Assembly (NCBI GenBank): GCA_017303615.1
Contig: JAFLCK010000001.1
Coordinates: forward strand, 310,001 to 374,000
DNA: 64,000 nt
Direction: 5' to 3'
Origin: Obscuribacter phosphatis_A
GTDB taxonomy: Bacteria; Cyanobacteriota; Vampirovibrionia; Obscuribacterales; Obscuribacteraceae
This document shows, piece after piece, positions 44,588 through 53,173 of the stretch (the first letter of the stretch is position 1; the number at the start of each line of letters is the position of its first letter). Under the pieces are notes generated by a model, which did not search any database, was not told the origin of the DNA, and was given only the letters and a program-made list of their open reading frames with translations. The translations under genes and the position numbers were made by a program.

Positions 44588-45787
44588 ATGCTCAGTTTTG
44601 ATGACGTTCCCCTCACCACCAAGCAGCCGCCCACGAGCACCAGTGCCGCGGCCGCCACAGCCTCGGGTCTCGATTTCACGCCGCCGCCCATGACTCAAGG
44701 TGCGGAAATATCGGTGACCATGGTTCCCGGTGCTGGTGCCACCGGTCTTGAGCAAATTTCGATGAGCGGCCACCGTGTCACTGTTGACGAGAAGCGCATC
44801 ATCAATTGCCGCGCTGACCTCAACCAGTTGGTTCCATTCAAATATGAGTGGGCCTGGGAGAAATATCTAGATGCTTGCGCCAACCACTGGATGCCGCAAG
44901 AAATCAGCATGAGCCGTGATATCGCTCTTTGGAAAGACCCTAACGGACTAACCGAAGACGAGCGCATGATCATCAAGCGCAACCTCGGCTTCTTCTCCAC
45001 CGCCGATTCACTGGTGGCAAACAACTTGGTTCTGGCTATCTATCGCCACATCACCAATCCTGAATGCCGTCAGTATCTTTTGCGCCAAGCCTTTGAAGAA
45101 GCCCTCCACACCCATGCATATCAGTATGTAGTGGAAAGTCTCGGTATCGATGAAGGCGAGATCTTCAACATGTACCGCGAAGTGCCGTCTATTCACGCTA
45201 AAGATGTCTTCCAGTTACAGTTCACTCAAGAACTTGCCGATCCTAACTTCCACACCGGTACTCCCGAGACAGATCAGCGTTTCTTGCGTAATCTAATTGG
45301 CTACTACATCATCATGGAAGGCATTTTCTTCTATGTGGGCTTCGTGCAAATGCTCAGTTTCGGACGTCAAAACAAGATGACCGGCGCCTCCGAGCAATTC
45401 CAGTACATCATGCGCGATGAGTCGATGCACCTAAACTACGGCATCGACGTTATCAACCAGATCAAGATTGAGAATCCGCATCTTTGGACCGCTGAGTTCC
45501 AAGAAGAAATTCAGACCTTGATTAAGGAAGGCGTGGAACTTGAATATGCTTATGCCGTAGACACCATGCCGCGCGGCGTGCTTGGCTTGAATGCCCAGAT
45601 GTTCTCTGAGTATCTGCGCTTTGTCGCCAACCGCCGTTGCCGTCAAATTGGTCTAACCGAACAGTATCCGGGCGCCAAGAACCCGTTCCCGTGGATGAGC
45701 GAGATGATTGATCTCAAGAAGGAGAAGAACTTCTTTGAGACCAGAGTCATCGATTATCAAACAGGCGGAGCCTTGAGCTGGGACTAG
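44588..45787 (+). CDS. nrdB: Ribonucleoside-diphosphate reductase, beta subunit (class Ia type)
   Basis: 399 residues from ATG 44588 with AAAAGGA seven bases upstream; a GTG at 44543 inside nrdA is less likely. An unusual low-complexity N-terminus (Ala/Thr/Pro, about 60 residues) precedes the ferritin-like fold. Ligands seen are Asp140 (TADSLVANN), Glu171 and His174 (EEALHTHAY) and the later DESMHLNYG pair. Tyr178, at the position of the E. coli radical tyrosine 122 (E-x-x-H-x-x-x-Y), is present, so a tyrosyl radical is expected. Confidence 0.96.
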   Translation: MLSFDDVPLTTKQPPTSTSAAAATASGLDFTPPPMTQGAEISVTMVPGAGATGLEQISMSGHRVTVDEKRIINCRADLNQLVPFKYEWAWEKYLDACANHWMPQEISMSRDIALWKDPNGLTEDERMIIKRNLGFFSTADSLVANNLVLAIYRHITNPECRQYLLRQAFEEALHTHAYQYVVESLGIDEGEIFNMYREVPSIHAKDVFQLQFTQELADPNFHTGTPETDQRFLRNLIGYYIIMEGIFFYVGFVQMLSFGRQNKMTGASEQFQYIMRDESMHLNYGIDVINQIKIENPHLWTAEFQEEIQTLIKEGVELEYAYAVDTMPRGVLGLNAQMFSEYLRFVANRRCRQIGLTEQYPGAKNPFPWMSEMIDLKKEKNFFETRVIDYQTGGALSWD

Positions 45788-45813
45788 TTTCTGGTTCGAC
45801 TGAATTACACAAA

Positions 45814-45842
45814 AGAGGGAGGGGCTGCCCCCTCCCTCTTTC
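45814..45842 (+). terminator. Intrinsic terminator of the nrdAB operon
   Basis: AGAGGGAGGGG and CCCCTCCCTCT form an 11-bp stem around a short loop, followed by TTTC. It ends 38 bp before the next gene. Confidence 0.9.
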
Positions 45843-45880
45843 GTGTTAGTATTTCACTGTCAGTTTCACCCGCGGTTTTT

Positions 45881-46555
45881 ATGTCGAAGATCCTGCTTGT
45901 CGATGACGATACTGAGCTTACTTCAGTACTTGGCGAATGGCTTGAGGGCGAAGGTTATATAGTCGAATCTGCCGATTGCGGCGAAGATGCCCTTTCTCGA
46001 CTGGCTCATTATGAATACGATCTTGTTGTCATGGATGTCGGATTGCCCGACATGGACGGCTACAAAGTTTGCAGCACTTATCGCAGTCGCGGCGGCGCCC
46101 TGCCGGTAATCATGCTGACCGGACGCGGGCAGATTTCAGACAAAACTCAGGGCTTTGAGTCGGGCGCCGATGATTATCTGACTAAACCTTTCCATCCGGT
46201 AGAACTTGGGGCGCGCTTGCGCGCTCTGCTGCGTCGCCCACGTCAGATGATGTCTGATGTGCTCAGCGCCGGTCACATTTCAATAGACGGCAATTCCAGG
46301 CGGGTGCTCAAAAGCGGCGTTGAAATCAAGCTCTTGCCTCAAGAGTTCAATCTTCTTTTGTTCTTTATGCGCAATCCAAATAAGGTCTTTAGTTCTGAAG
46401 AGATTTTGGACAAAGTTTGGTCCAATGAAAAAGACACGGCTGCCGATACGGTACGCGTACATATAAATAAGTTGAGAAAGAAAATTGACGAAGAAGGCAA
46501 GAACAGCATTCTTCGGACTGTACACGGCAGTGGCTATATTCTTGATAAGGCTTAG
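45881..46555 (+). CDS. OmpR/PhoB-type response regulator, orphan
   Basis: 224 residues. The receiver domain (1-120) has the acidic pocket DDD at 8-10, phospho-acceptor Asp52 (VVMDVGLP), Thr in MLTGRG and Lys in LTKPF. A winged-helix effector domain follows (about 130-222), with LLPQEFNLLLFF and VRVHINKLRKKIDEE. No sensor kinase gene is adjacent, so its partner is elsewhere. Three identical palindromes lie directly downstream of the gene, and near-repeats of ATCG(T/A)TT follow, which could be its own target. Confidence 0.95.
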   Translation: MSKILLVDDDTELTSVLGEWLEGEGYIVESADCGEDALSRLAHYEYDLVVMDVGLPDMDGYKVCSTYRSRGGALPVIMLTGRGQISDKTQGFESGADDYLTKPFHPVELGARLRALLRRPRQMMSDVLSAGHISIDGNSRRVLKSGVEIKLLPQEFNLLLFFMRNPNKVFSSEEILDKVWSNEKDTAADTVRVHINKLRKKIDEEGKNSILRTVHGSGYILDKA

Positions 46556-46565
46556 TGGCAAAATA

Positions 46566-46680
46566 AACCGATATCGGTTAATAAAAGCCGTTTCGCGATT
46601 TAAAAACAGGGCTATAAATTAAACCGATATCGGTTGAAAAATCACCGGGTTGAGACTTATAAATTAAACCGATATCGGTT
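46566..46680 (+). promoter_or_regulatory. Three identical 14-bp palindromic operator-like sites
   Basis: AACCGATATCGGTT occurs exactly at 46566-46579, 46622-46635 and 46667-46680, each preceded by AT-rich sequence (AAATAA or AAATTA). The centre-to-centre spacings are 56 and 45 bp. The perfect dyad symmetry suits a homodimeric TetR- or LacI-like repressor rather than the OmpR-type regulator next door. They lie 152-266 bp upstream of the exported protein gene at 46832, which is the likely target. No repressor gene of those types is in the window. Confidence 0.8.
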
Positions 46681-46831
46681 CAGTTATCTGAGTCGGCTGC
46701 CCAAGGGCTGGGCTTTTTGAGATTTAATCTTTTTGATGGGAAGCCCCCCTGACATCGTTTACAAATCGATTACATCGTTTCTGTATACATATATCAGGCA
46801 GCTGATTTTCTAATTGTTTGAGGTAACTCCA

Positions 46832-47362
46832 ATGAGCGAGCATCCATTAGATCACCGGCAAAGAGCAGCAAATATTCTTTTCCATCTAAAACTCCTGGTA
46901 TCCCTAATTTTCGCCCTGATTCTTACCAACAATCTGCAAGCCAACGCTCAATCGACAGTGTTTGAGGAGCGGCATAAAGTATCTGGTTGGGAAGAGCCCC
47001 TGTGCAATAGAGATAACAATCTAAGGCACTATTACTGGACCGATATTGACGCCAGCAGCCGCTATCGCGTTAATGTCATCAACCGGGTGGCACCGTCCAA
47101 GAAATCTTCTTATACAATCATCAACCGCACTGCCAGCCCCAATAAGCCCTCAGCCATGAGTGCTAAGGCTCGCAAAGTGGGTGATAATCAAATTGCATCT
47201 GGTGATGTGAGCGGCTACCTGCGCAACCAGCAGCAGGCAGCCAGCTACGGCAATCGTTCGGTGGCATCCACCTACGGTTCCTACAGCTTCAGCCAGCCGG
47301 TGCGTTCAACCGCTCAGTACGACAGTAATCGCAATGTCAAAGGTAGGGTACTGTCTTACTAA
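46832..47362 (+). CDS. Exported hypothetical protein
   Basis: 176 residues from ATG 46832 with GAGGT seven bases upstream (the TTG at 46814 is unlikely). The signal peptide (LKLLVSLIFALILTNNLQANA) is followed by a short polar domain (EERHKVSGWEEPLCNRDNNL, RHYYWTDIDASSRYRVNVIN) and a Ser/Tyr/Gln-rich tail. No family recognised. It is preceded by the triple palindrome and a set of ATCG-type near-repeats (46754-46780), so it looks tightly regulated. Confidence 0.6.
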   Translation: MSEHPLDHRQRAANILFHLKLLVSLIFALILTNNLQANAQSTVFEERHKVSGWEEPLCNRDNNLRHYYWTDIDASSRYRVNVINRVAPSKKSSYTIINRTASPNKPSAMSAKARKVGDNQIASGDVSGYLRNQQQAASYGNRSVASTYGSYSFSQPVRSTAQYDSNRNVKGRVLSY

Positions 47363-47394
47363 GTTCTAAAAGTTTGCTCGTTTGATTTGGAGAG

Positions 47395-47428
47395 CAAAAG
47401 AGCCGTCCATAGCAGGGCGGCTCTTTTG
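47395..47428 (+). terminator. Bidirectional terminator between convergent genes
   Basis: CAAAAGAGCCG pairs with CGGCTCTTTTG, with an inner TCC/GGG, giving A and T tracts on both sides. It serves both the exported protein gene on the plus strand and the oxidoreductase operon on the minus strand. Confidence 0.85.
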
Positions 47429-47458
47429 TTGTTGTTATTGACTGGAGCTTCTTGCTGT

Positions 47459-48499
47459 CTATAGTTTGACTACAACTTTGCCGAAATGGGCGCCGCTTTC
47501 CATGTAGGCGAGCGCTTCGATAATTTCATCAGCCTTAAAGACCTTGTCTACAACTGGTTTGAGCTTATGCATGGTGATGGCTCTGTTCATTGCTTCGAAG
47601 CGCTCAACAGAACCAACAAAGACGCCTTGCACTTTCAGGCTCTTCATAATCAAAGCCAGTGTATTAACAGGTCCGGCGATGCCGTCCAAGACACCGATAA
47701 CGCTTACATGTCCGTTCATGGCCGCTGCTTTCATCGAGCGCTCCAAAGTGCCGGCGCCGCCTAATTCCACCACATGGTCTACACCATGACCATGGGTTGC
47801 TTTCAGTACGGCATTGTCCCAGTCAGGATTTTTCTTATAGTTGATAAGCTCATCTGCGCCCATCGCTTTCAGCTTATCCAATTTTTCGTCGCTGCTTGAT
47901 GTGACGATTACTTTTGCTCCGGCCAGTTTGGCCAGCTGCAAGGCAAATAGCGAAACGCCGCCGGTGCCCATGGTTAGCACGGTCTGTCCGGCTTTCAGTT
48001 GGCCGTTAACAAACAACGCGCTCCAAGCAGTGAGGGCGGCGCAGGGCAAAGTGGCAGCTTCTTCGAAAGATAAATGCTCGGGGATTGAGACCAGTGAGTT
48101 TTGATGGAATACTGCGTATTGGCGCAGCATGCCGTCAACAAAGCCTCCCAGTGCGGTTTTTGCCGCTTGGGGGGTGACTTCGCCACCCAGCCACTCGGGC
48201 ATAAAGTTAGGCATGACTCGATCGCCTACCTTAAATTTGTTCACGCTTTCGCCTATGGCGGTGACTATACCAGCGCCATCGCTGAGCGGCACCACGGGCA
48301 GTGGTAGCTTCGGATTGTAATGTCCGCGCGAAACCAGCAAGTCTCGATAGTTTAGCGAGGCAGCCTTGATTTCAATGCGCACCTGTTCATGCTCAAGCTT
48401 CTCGCTTTTTTCATGTCTCTGGGCCGGTTGAATATCTTTCTTAGAGTCTAGGGAAAAGCTCTTCAGTTCCCAGGCTTTATAAGCAACTGCTGTTGTCAT
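47459..48499 (-). CDS. MDR-family NAD(P)-dependent quinone oxidoreductase / alcohol dehydrogenase
   Basis: 346 residues from ATG 48499 with GGAG six bases upstream. A GroES-like N-terminal domain with ASLNYRDLLVSRG, lacking the catalytic zinc Cys, is followed by PVVPLSDGAGIVTAIGESVN, then a Rossmann domain with TVLTMGTGGVSLFALQLAKL. The protein belongs to the zinc-independent medium-chain reductases that reduce quinones or enones. It follows the OYE-like gene by 65 bp on the same strand; together they would detoxify electrophiles. Confidence 0.88.
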   Translation of the reverse strand: MTTAVAYKAWELKSFSLDSKKDIQPAQRHEKSEKLEHEQVRIEIKAASLNYRDLLVSRGHYNPKLPLPVVPLSDGAGIVTAIGESVNKFKVGDRVMPNFMPEWLGGEVTPQAAKTALGGFVDGMLRQYAVFHQNSLVSIPEHLSFEEAATLPCAALTAWSALFVNGQLKAGQTVLTMGTGGVSLFALQLAKLAGAKVIVTSSSDEKLDKLKAMGADELINYKKNPDWDNAVLKATHGHGVDHVVELGGAGTLERSMKAAAMNGHVSVIGVLDGIAGPVNTLALIMKSLKVQGVFVGSVERFEAMNRAITMHKLKPVVDKVFKADEIIEALAYMESGAHFGKVVVKL

Positions 48500-48564
48500 T
48501 TCTACTCCAGTTTTCATTGATACAAGAACTAATTCAAAAACTAAATCAAAAACTAACTTTAGAA

Positions 48565-49722
48565 CTAAATTGCATAAGAATAATTGATTGGCAGAATCTT
48601 CTTGGCTTCGGCTTTATCCATATGAAGCTCTTGGGCGGCATGATAGGGCCAGTAAGGGTCTCTGATCATTTCGCGCGCAAGAAAGACCAAGTCGGCTTCG
48701 CCATTTTTGATGATTTGGTCGGCTTGCTGCGCTTCGGTGATCATACCGACTGCGCCGGTCAAGATTTGAGCCTGTTCTTTTACTGCTTTTGCAAGAGGTA
48801 CTTGCCAGCCCGGTCCGTATTGATAGCGGTCGCCGGCTCTGACAAAGGCGCTGCTGCAGTCAATCAAATCGACGCCACGTTTTTTCATTTCAGCAGCCAA
48901 AATCACAGAGTCATCGACGCTCCAGCCACCATCAACCCAATCGGATGCAGAAATTCGTACTGTCAGAGGTAGATTTTGAGGCCAGACCTTGCGCACTTTG
49001 TCTATGGTTTCGAGGGCGTTGCGCATGCGATTTTCTAAGCTGCCGCCGTACTTATCTGTACGTTTGTTCGACAGTGGCGAATAAAAACTGTGCAACAAAT
49101 AGCCGTGAGCGGCGTGCACTTCCAACCATTTGAAACCAGCTTTGTAGGCTCTTTCTGCTGCCTGGGCAAACTTGTCTTGGATGGCTTCAATTTCGGCAAT
49201 CGAAAGTTCTCTCGGGGTAATTGAATTATCTGAAAAGGGCAATGCTGAAGGACCGACAGGCTGCCAGCCGCCATCACTTTCTGGCACGTTTTGTTTCTCG
49301 TGTCTTGATCCGCCGTCTTTCCACGGATTGCGCGTGGAGGCTTTGCGCCCGGCATGGGCGATTTGAATGCCGGGAACCGCGCCAAAGCTTTCTATAAAAG
49401 TAGTGATTTTCTTGAGCGGCGCGATCTGATCGTCGCTCCAAATGCCCAAGTCATCTGGGCAAATTCGACCAATTGCTTCCACTGCGGCTGCTTCTGTAAT
49501 CACCAGCGCCGCTCCGCCTATGGCTCTAGATCCTAGATGTACCAGGTGCCAGTCATTAGCCAGACCGTCTATTGAATTGTATTGACACATGGGCGACACC
49601 GCTATGCGGTTGCGCAAAGTGATGTCTTTAATCTTGAGCTCGCTGAAAAGACCCAAATGTTTGCGGTCTGCTTCGCTCGTTGCGGTCAGGGTCTGACCCT
49701 GATTCTGACTGAAATTGGACAT
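48565..49722 (-). CDS. namA: Old yellow enzyme (YqjM/NamA-like) NADPH-flavin ene-reductase
   Basis: 385 residues from ATG 49722, with GAGGAAG upstream; the frame to 49800 has no such site. IAVSPMCQYNSIDG near the N-terminus has the Cys that tunes FMN in YqjM enzymes. IQIAHAGRKAST holds the FMN/substrate His, and EVHAAHGYLLHSFYSPLSNK with DKYGGSLENR are TIM-barrel signatures. It reduces activated alkenes, nitro compounds and quinones. A NemR-like box about 55 bp upstream suggests induction by reactive electrophiles. Confidence 0.92.
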   Translation of the reverse strand: MSNFSQNQGQTLTATSEADRKHLGLFSELKIKDITLRNRIAVSPMCQYNSIDGLANDWHLVHLGSRAIGGAALVITEAAAVEAIGRICPDDLGIWSDDQIAPLKKITTFIESFGAVPGIQIAHAGRKASTRNPWKDGGSRHEKQNVPESDGGWQPVGPSALPFSDNSITPRELSIAEIEAIQDKFAQAAERAYKAGFKWLEVHAAHGYLLHSFYSPLSNKRTDKYGGSLENRMRNALETIDKVRKVWPQNLPLTVRISASDWVDGGWSVDDSVILAAEMKKRGVDLIDCSSAFVRAGDRYQYGPGWQVPLAKAVKEQAQILTGAVGMITEAQQADQIIKNGEADLVFLAREMIRDPYWPYHAAQELHMDKAEAKKILPINYSYAI

Positions 49723-49775
49723 TGGTCTTCCTCTAATGTTAGTTATAACTGTCCGTATGACGACTAAAACAATAA

Positions 49776-49790
49776 TAGACCGGTCGTCTA
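49776..49790 (-). promoter_or_regulatory. NemR-like operator upstream of the OYE gene
   Basis: TAGACCGGTCGTCTA has inverted TAGAC/GTCTA arms and the TAGACC-GGTC core also seen in operators of TetR-type regulators of ene-reductase genes (E. coli NemR binds TAGACC-N4-GGTCTA). It lies between the divergent OYE gene and MRJP-like gene, within a typical promoter distance of both. No TetR gene is adjacent. Confidence 0.55.
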
Positions 49791-49870
49791 ATATCGTCAA
49801 TACTTATTTTGATGAAAGCTATAGAACTGCGCACCAGTATAGAATGAATTGGTTGACTGATGAGGTTGTG

Positions 49871-51322
49871 ATGCCGAGTATTCAATTGAATAAGCTAATT
49901 AGAGCGGTTTGGTTAGTTCCTCTAGCCTTGAGTTTAACTTTACAGACCTTTGGCGCGGTAGATGCTGCTCCCGGCGCGGGAGCAGCGGTCACGGGCAATG
50001 GCTCTGCTAAGGCTTCGAGCACGGGAGCCGCGGTCCCAAGCAAGGGCTCTGCTAAAGCTTCGGGCACCGGAGCAGCGGTCACGGGCAAGGGCTCTGTTAA
50101 ATCTTCGGGCGCAGGCTCCGCCGTCACTAGTATTGGCGCCAAGACCCCGGGCGCCGGCAACAGCCAGAATGCGAGCGCAAGCAGCACGTCCAATAGCGGC
50201 GGCACCCTCATCAAAGCTGAAGAAGAAATAAAAGAACTTGTCCCCAGCCAGCGTTTTCTTGGCAAGCCCGAAGTGGTCGCTGCCATCAAAGGGGCGATGC
50301 CCACAGGCGTTGCTGTTTCTTTCTCCGGTCGCAAATTTCTCAACTTCCCCCGTTGGGAAGAAGGTGTAGAGAATACTTGCTGTGAGCTGCGGGACGGAGA
50401 TTTGGTGCCGTATCCTAATGCCGAAATCAACAAACTGCAGTTGGACAAGGTCGATAGCTGTCTGGTTTCAGTACAGAGCGTTGTCATCGACCCGCGTGAT
50501 AGGCTCTGGCTTTTGGATACCGGCTCAATCAAGTTTGGCGCCGTGCAACCTGGTGCTGCCAAGATGGTTTGTGTTGATTTGGGCACCAACAAAGTTGTGA
50601 AAGTGATCAAGTTTCCAGCCGATGTGGCCCTCCCTACTTCTTATCTAAACGATATGAGATTCGACCTCAGGCGCGGCAAGAGCGGCATGGCCTTTCTAAC
50701 CGATTCTAGTTCGAGCGGCAATAACGCCCTTGTCGTGGTCGACCTCGAAACCGGAGAGAGCTTCCGCCGCCTATCAGGCCATATTTCCACCAAAGCCGTG
50801 CCGGGCTTTCTGCCCATAGTTGAAGGGGCGCCGCTCATGTTCGTCTCGGAAGACGGCGAGCGTACTGGTTTGCGCGTCGGCGCCGATGGTATCGCTATTG
50901 GTGCTGATGGCAAGCACCTGTTTTACTGTCCGCTGAGCAGTCGCAAGCTTTATAGTGTCAATCTCGACCTGTTATGCGACCGCAGCATAAGCGACGAAGA
51001 GGTGGCAAAATCAGTTTGTGAGGTGGCTGAGAAAGGTGCTTCTGACGGCTTGGAGTCTGATTCGGCTGGTCGTATTTATGCCACCGACTATGAGCACAAT
51101 GCCGTTCATCGTATTTCGCTCAAGGGTGAGCACGAAACCCTGGTTTGCGACCCGCGCGTGCTCTGGCCTGATACTCTTTGTTTGGCTCAGGACGGCTATC
51201 TTTATTTCACCGCCAACCAACTGCATCGCCAGCCATTCTTTCATGGCGGTAAAGATCTGCGCGAGAAACCTTATATTCTCTTTCGGGTAAAGGTTGACGC
51301 CGAGCCCGTTTACCTTAGATAA
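49871..51322 (+). CDS. Exported MRJP/Yellow-family beta-propeller protein
   Basis: 483 residues from ATG 49871, with GAGGT five bases upstream; the frame runs to 49715 but earlier starts lack support and a signal. The signal (AVWLVPLALSLTLQTFGAVDA) is followed by four 15-residue Gly/Ala/Ser-rich repeats and then a six-bladed propeller: VVIDPRDRLWLLDTGS, LNDMRFDLRRGKSGMAFLTD, GADGIAIGADGKHLFYCPLS and GLESDSAGRIYATDYEHNAV are the conserved MRJP blades. Bacterial members have no settled role; ligand binding or tautomerase activity has been proposed. Divergent from the OYE operon. Confidence 0.85.
   Translation: MPSIQLNKLIRAVWLVPLALSLTLQTFGAVDAAPGAGAAVTGNGSAKASSTGAAVPSKGSAKASGTGAAVTGKGSVKSSGAGSAVTSIGAKTPGAGNSQNASASSTSNSGGTLIKAEEEIKELVPSQRFLGKPEVVAAIKGAMPTGVAVSFSGRKFLNFPRWEEGVENTCCELRDGDLVPYPNAEINKLQLDKVDSCLVSVQSVVIDPRDRLWLLDTGSIKFGAVQPGAAKMVCVDLGTNKVVKVIKFPADVALPTSYLNDMRFDLRRGKSGMAFLTDSSSSGNNALVVVDLETGESFRRLSGHISTKAVPGFLPIVEGAPLMFVSEDGERTGLRVGADGIAIGADGKHLFYCPLSSRKLYSVNLDLLCDRSISDEEVAKSVCEVAEKGASDGLESDSAGRIYATDYEHNAVHRISLKGEHETLVCDPRVLWPDTLCLAQDGYLYFTANQLHRQPFFHGGKDLREKPYILFRVKVDAEPVYLR
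49979..50158 (+). repeat. 45-bp tandem repeat, four imperfect copies, in the MRJP-like gene
   Basis: Units begin at 49979, 50024, 50069 and 50114, an exact 45-bp period. Each encodes 15 residues of type GAAVTGNGSAKASST with substitutions. This makes a flexible linker between signal peptide and propeller. Confidence 0.85.
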
Positions 51323-51363
51323 GCCAGAATGGCAAACAGGCAAGCAGATAGGAAAAGAATAAA

Positions 51364-51846
51364 TTGGACGGCGAAACTGTGGCTCAGGCCCAGACCCTGA
51401 TCAAGCAATACGACCTCAACACCATAAGTTGGCTTTCTTTGACCATCTATATGCGCCTCGGCTTGTCGTTTTTTGTCGGTGGATTGCTTATTAGTTTTTT
51501 GCGCGGACTGCGCCTCAAGGGACTCTTTTATTTAGTTCAGGGGTTGTTTTTGAGCTTGTTTGGACTGGCTTTCCCTGGGCTCATTAACTGGTTGCTTGCT
51601 TCGGTAATTGAGGCACATGCCAACCAATATATCGAGGTAATCAGATACGGCAGTTATATAGCGCTGGGCTTTGGTGTCTTGGTGACCATTTGGTCGCTTG
51701 TCTATCCAATTCTTCGCTCTAATCGACGTCAGTCAAATAGACCTTTGGTGATACTGATGGTGGTGCTGGGTCTTTTCTTTGCACCGGCTTGGGGGATAGC
51801 TCTAATGCTGGCTTTAAGAGAGGATGCGCAGAGAAACAATCAGTAA
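51364..51846 (+). CDS. Hypothetical membrane protein with four helices
   Basis: 160 residues from TTG 51364, with AGGAA nine bases upstream. Four predicted helices cover LGLSFFVGGLLISFLRGL, LFLSLFGLAFPGLINWLL, YIALGFGVLVTIWSLVYP and LVILMVVLGLFFAPAWGI. Short charged loops separate them. It follows the MRJP-like gene by 41 bp and may share its transcript. No family recognised. Confidence 0.65.
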   Translation: MDGETVAQAQTLIKQYDLNTISWLSLTIYMRLGLSFFVGGLLISFLRGLRLKGLFYLVQGLFLSLFGLAFPGLINWLLASVIEAHANQYIEVIRYGSYIALGFGVLVTIWSLVYPILRSNRRQSNRPLVILMVVLGLFFAPAWGIALMLALREDAQRNNQ

Positions 51847-52086
51847 CATCATTTACTTTGCGTAATGCTTGTAATAATTGTGATTTCGAATTGCTGCCCT
51901 TTCTCTTTCGCTATTATTCGTCTGTTTGGGCTTTCAGCGTGGCTGTGCCTCTTTCTTCATAATTCTTTGAACCGCTTCTGTAAATCTTGGGCAAGTCATC
52001 GGGTGCAATTCTTGCAGTCGGCGTTACCATCTTGCTATCAGATCCGGTGCGCTTAACCGCCGGACGACAAACGAAAGAGGTATCCT

Positions 52087-52185
52087 ATGGAATTCTGGAC
52101 TATCGTACCCATGCTACTCGTTCCCACTGCGGCGATTCTTGGTGTGGTCAGAACTGTTACTTTCATTAGTGCCGAAGTCGATTAA
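52087..52185 (+). CDS. Very small membrane protein (32 residues)
   Basis: ATG at 52087 with AAAGAGG six bases upstream. The product is one hydrophobic helix (IVPMLLVPTAAILGVVRTVT) ending in ISAEVD. It is the only supported gene in the 469-bp gap between 51847 and 52315; the upstream 240 bp hold no recognised motif, and 52186-52260 has short CAAG-type direct repeats. Confidence 0.45.
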   Translation: MEFWTIVPMLLVPTAAILGVVRTVTFISAEVD

Positions 52186-52315
52186 GCAAGAGCTAGTCCT
52201 ATTGCACAAGCAAGTACTATTGCAAGAGCAAGGGCGGTAACGCGGGTAGAGGCAACGAGGAAAGCAGCTATTTCTTAGATGCTAGACTGAAGTCATAGCG
52301 CGTTGGAGTTCTGAC

Positions 52316-53173
52316 TTGTCATTCTTGCAATCTATAGCTGTATCATTGGTCAGACCTACGGCTGTTTTGCTAGCTTTGTTTTTGTCATTGCAGTTATTTA
52401 TGGGTCTGCAAGCCAAGCCTTCAAACGCCGCGCAGAAATTAGCCAAGCAAGCTCAGTCGGCTTGGGATAACAGTCTTGACGGTACAGAGCAAGCTTTATC
52501 GCTGCTCGATAAAGCGATTCTATTGGCGCCTGACGAGGCTTCGTTTTATCGCACCAAGGCTGCTTGGTTGCAAGACTTGAATCGGCGTAGCGAAGCACTG
52601 ATAGCTATTAGAAAAGCCGTGGCGCTATCGCCCAACGATGGCTATGCCCAGATGATTTTGTCAGAGCTTTTGCTTGAACAAGGCTCACTGCAAGAATCTT
52701 ATCAGGTGGCTAGTCGTGCCAATCAATTGTTGAAAGTTGAGCCGGCTAGCTATTTGTTGAAAGCGAAAGTGGCAGAACGGCTCGGCTTGCTTAAGGACGC
52801 CGAAGCGACCATGAGCGACGGATTGAATAGGTATCCCACTTGGATAGACCTGCTTTTGACCCGTGCCGATCTTAGGTACAAGCTGAAAGAATATAAGGGG
52901 GTTCTGCAAGATACCGAGAAGATCTTGAAGATCGTCTCAGTCAGTCATTACAACAGTCGTCGCAAAGCCATTATGCTGCGTATCGATTCTTTCAAAGCCC
53001 TAGGTGATAAAGCTGCGGTGAAAAGGGAATATTTGTGGTCGCTTGAAGCCGATCTAAATTATCGACAGGTGATCAGTGACGCCTGTCTTTTCTTTGCAAA
53101 AGAAGGCGATAGTCGGTCGCTAGCCAAGGCCAAGAAAGCTTTGAGCGAATTCGATCTCTATTACAACAAATAA
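52316..53173 (+). CDS. Exported TPR protein
   Basis: 285 residues from TTG 52316, GGAG eight bases upstream. The N-terminal hydrophobic stretch (PTAVLLALFLSLQLFMGLQA) is a signal or anchor. At least four TPR units follow, best seen in LDKAILLAPDEASFYRTKAA, LIAIRKAVALSPNDGYAQMI and TMSDGLNRYPTWIDLLLTRA. It presumably scaffolds envelope complexes. Its stop abuts the stop of the convergent gene. Confidence 0.8.
   Translation: MSFLQSIAVSLVRPTAVLLALFLSLQLFMGLQAKPSNAAQKLAKQAQSAWDNSLDGTEQALSLLDKAILLAPDEASFYRTKAAWLQDLNRRSEALIAIRKAVALSPNDGYAQMILSELLLEQGSLQESYQVASRANQLLKVEPASYLLKAKVAERLGLLKDAEATMSDGLNRYPTWIDLLLTRADLRYKLKEYKGVLQDTEKILKIVSVSHYNSRRKAIMLRIDSFKALGDKAAVKREYLWSLEADLNYRQVISDACLFFAKEGDSRSLAKAKKALSEFDLYYNK

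Noticed and set aside
49882..50610. 242-codon minus-strand frame opposite the MRJP-like gene
   Set aside because: Shadow of the GC-rich repeat linker and propeller; no start context.
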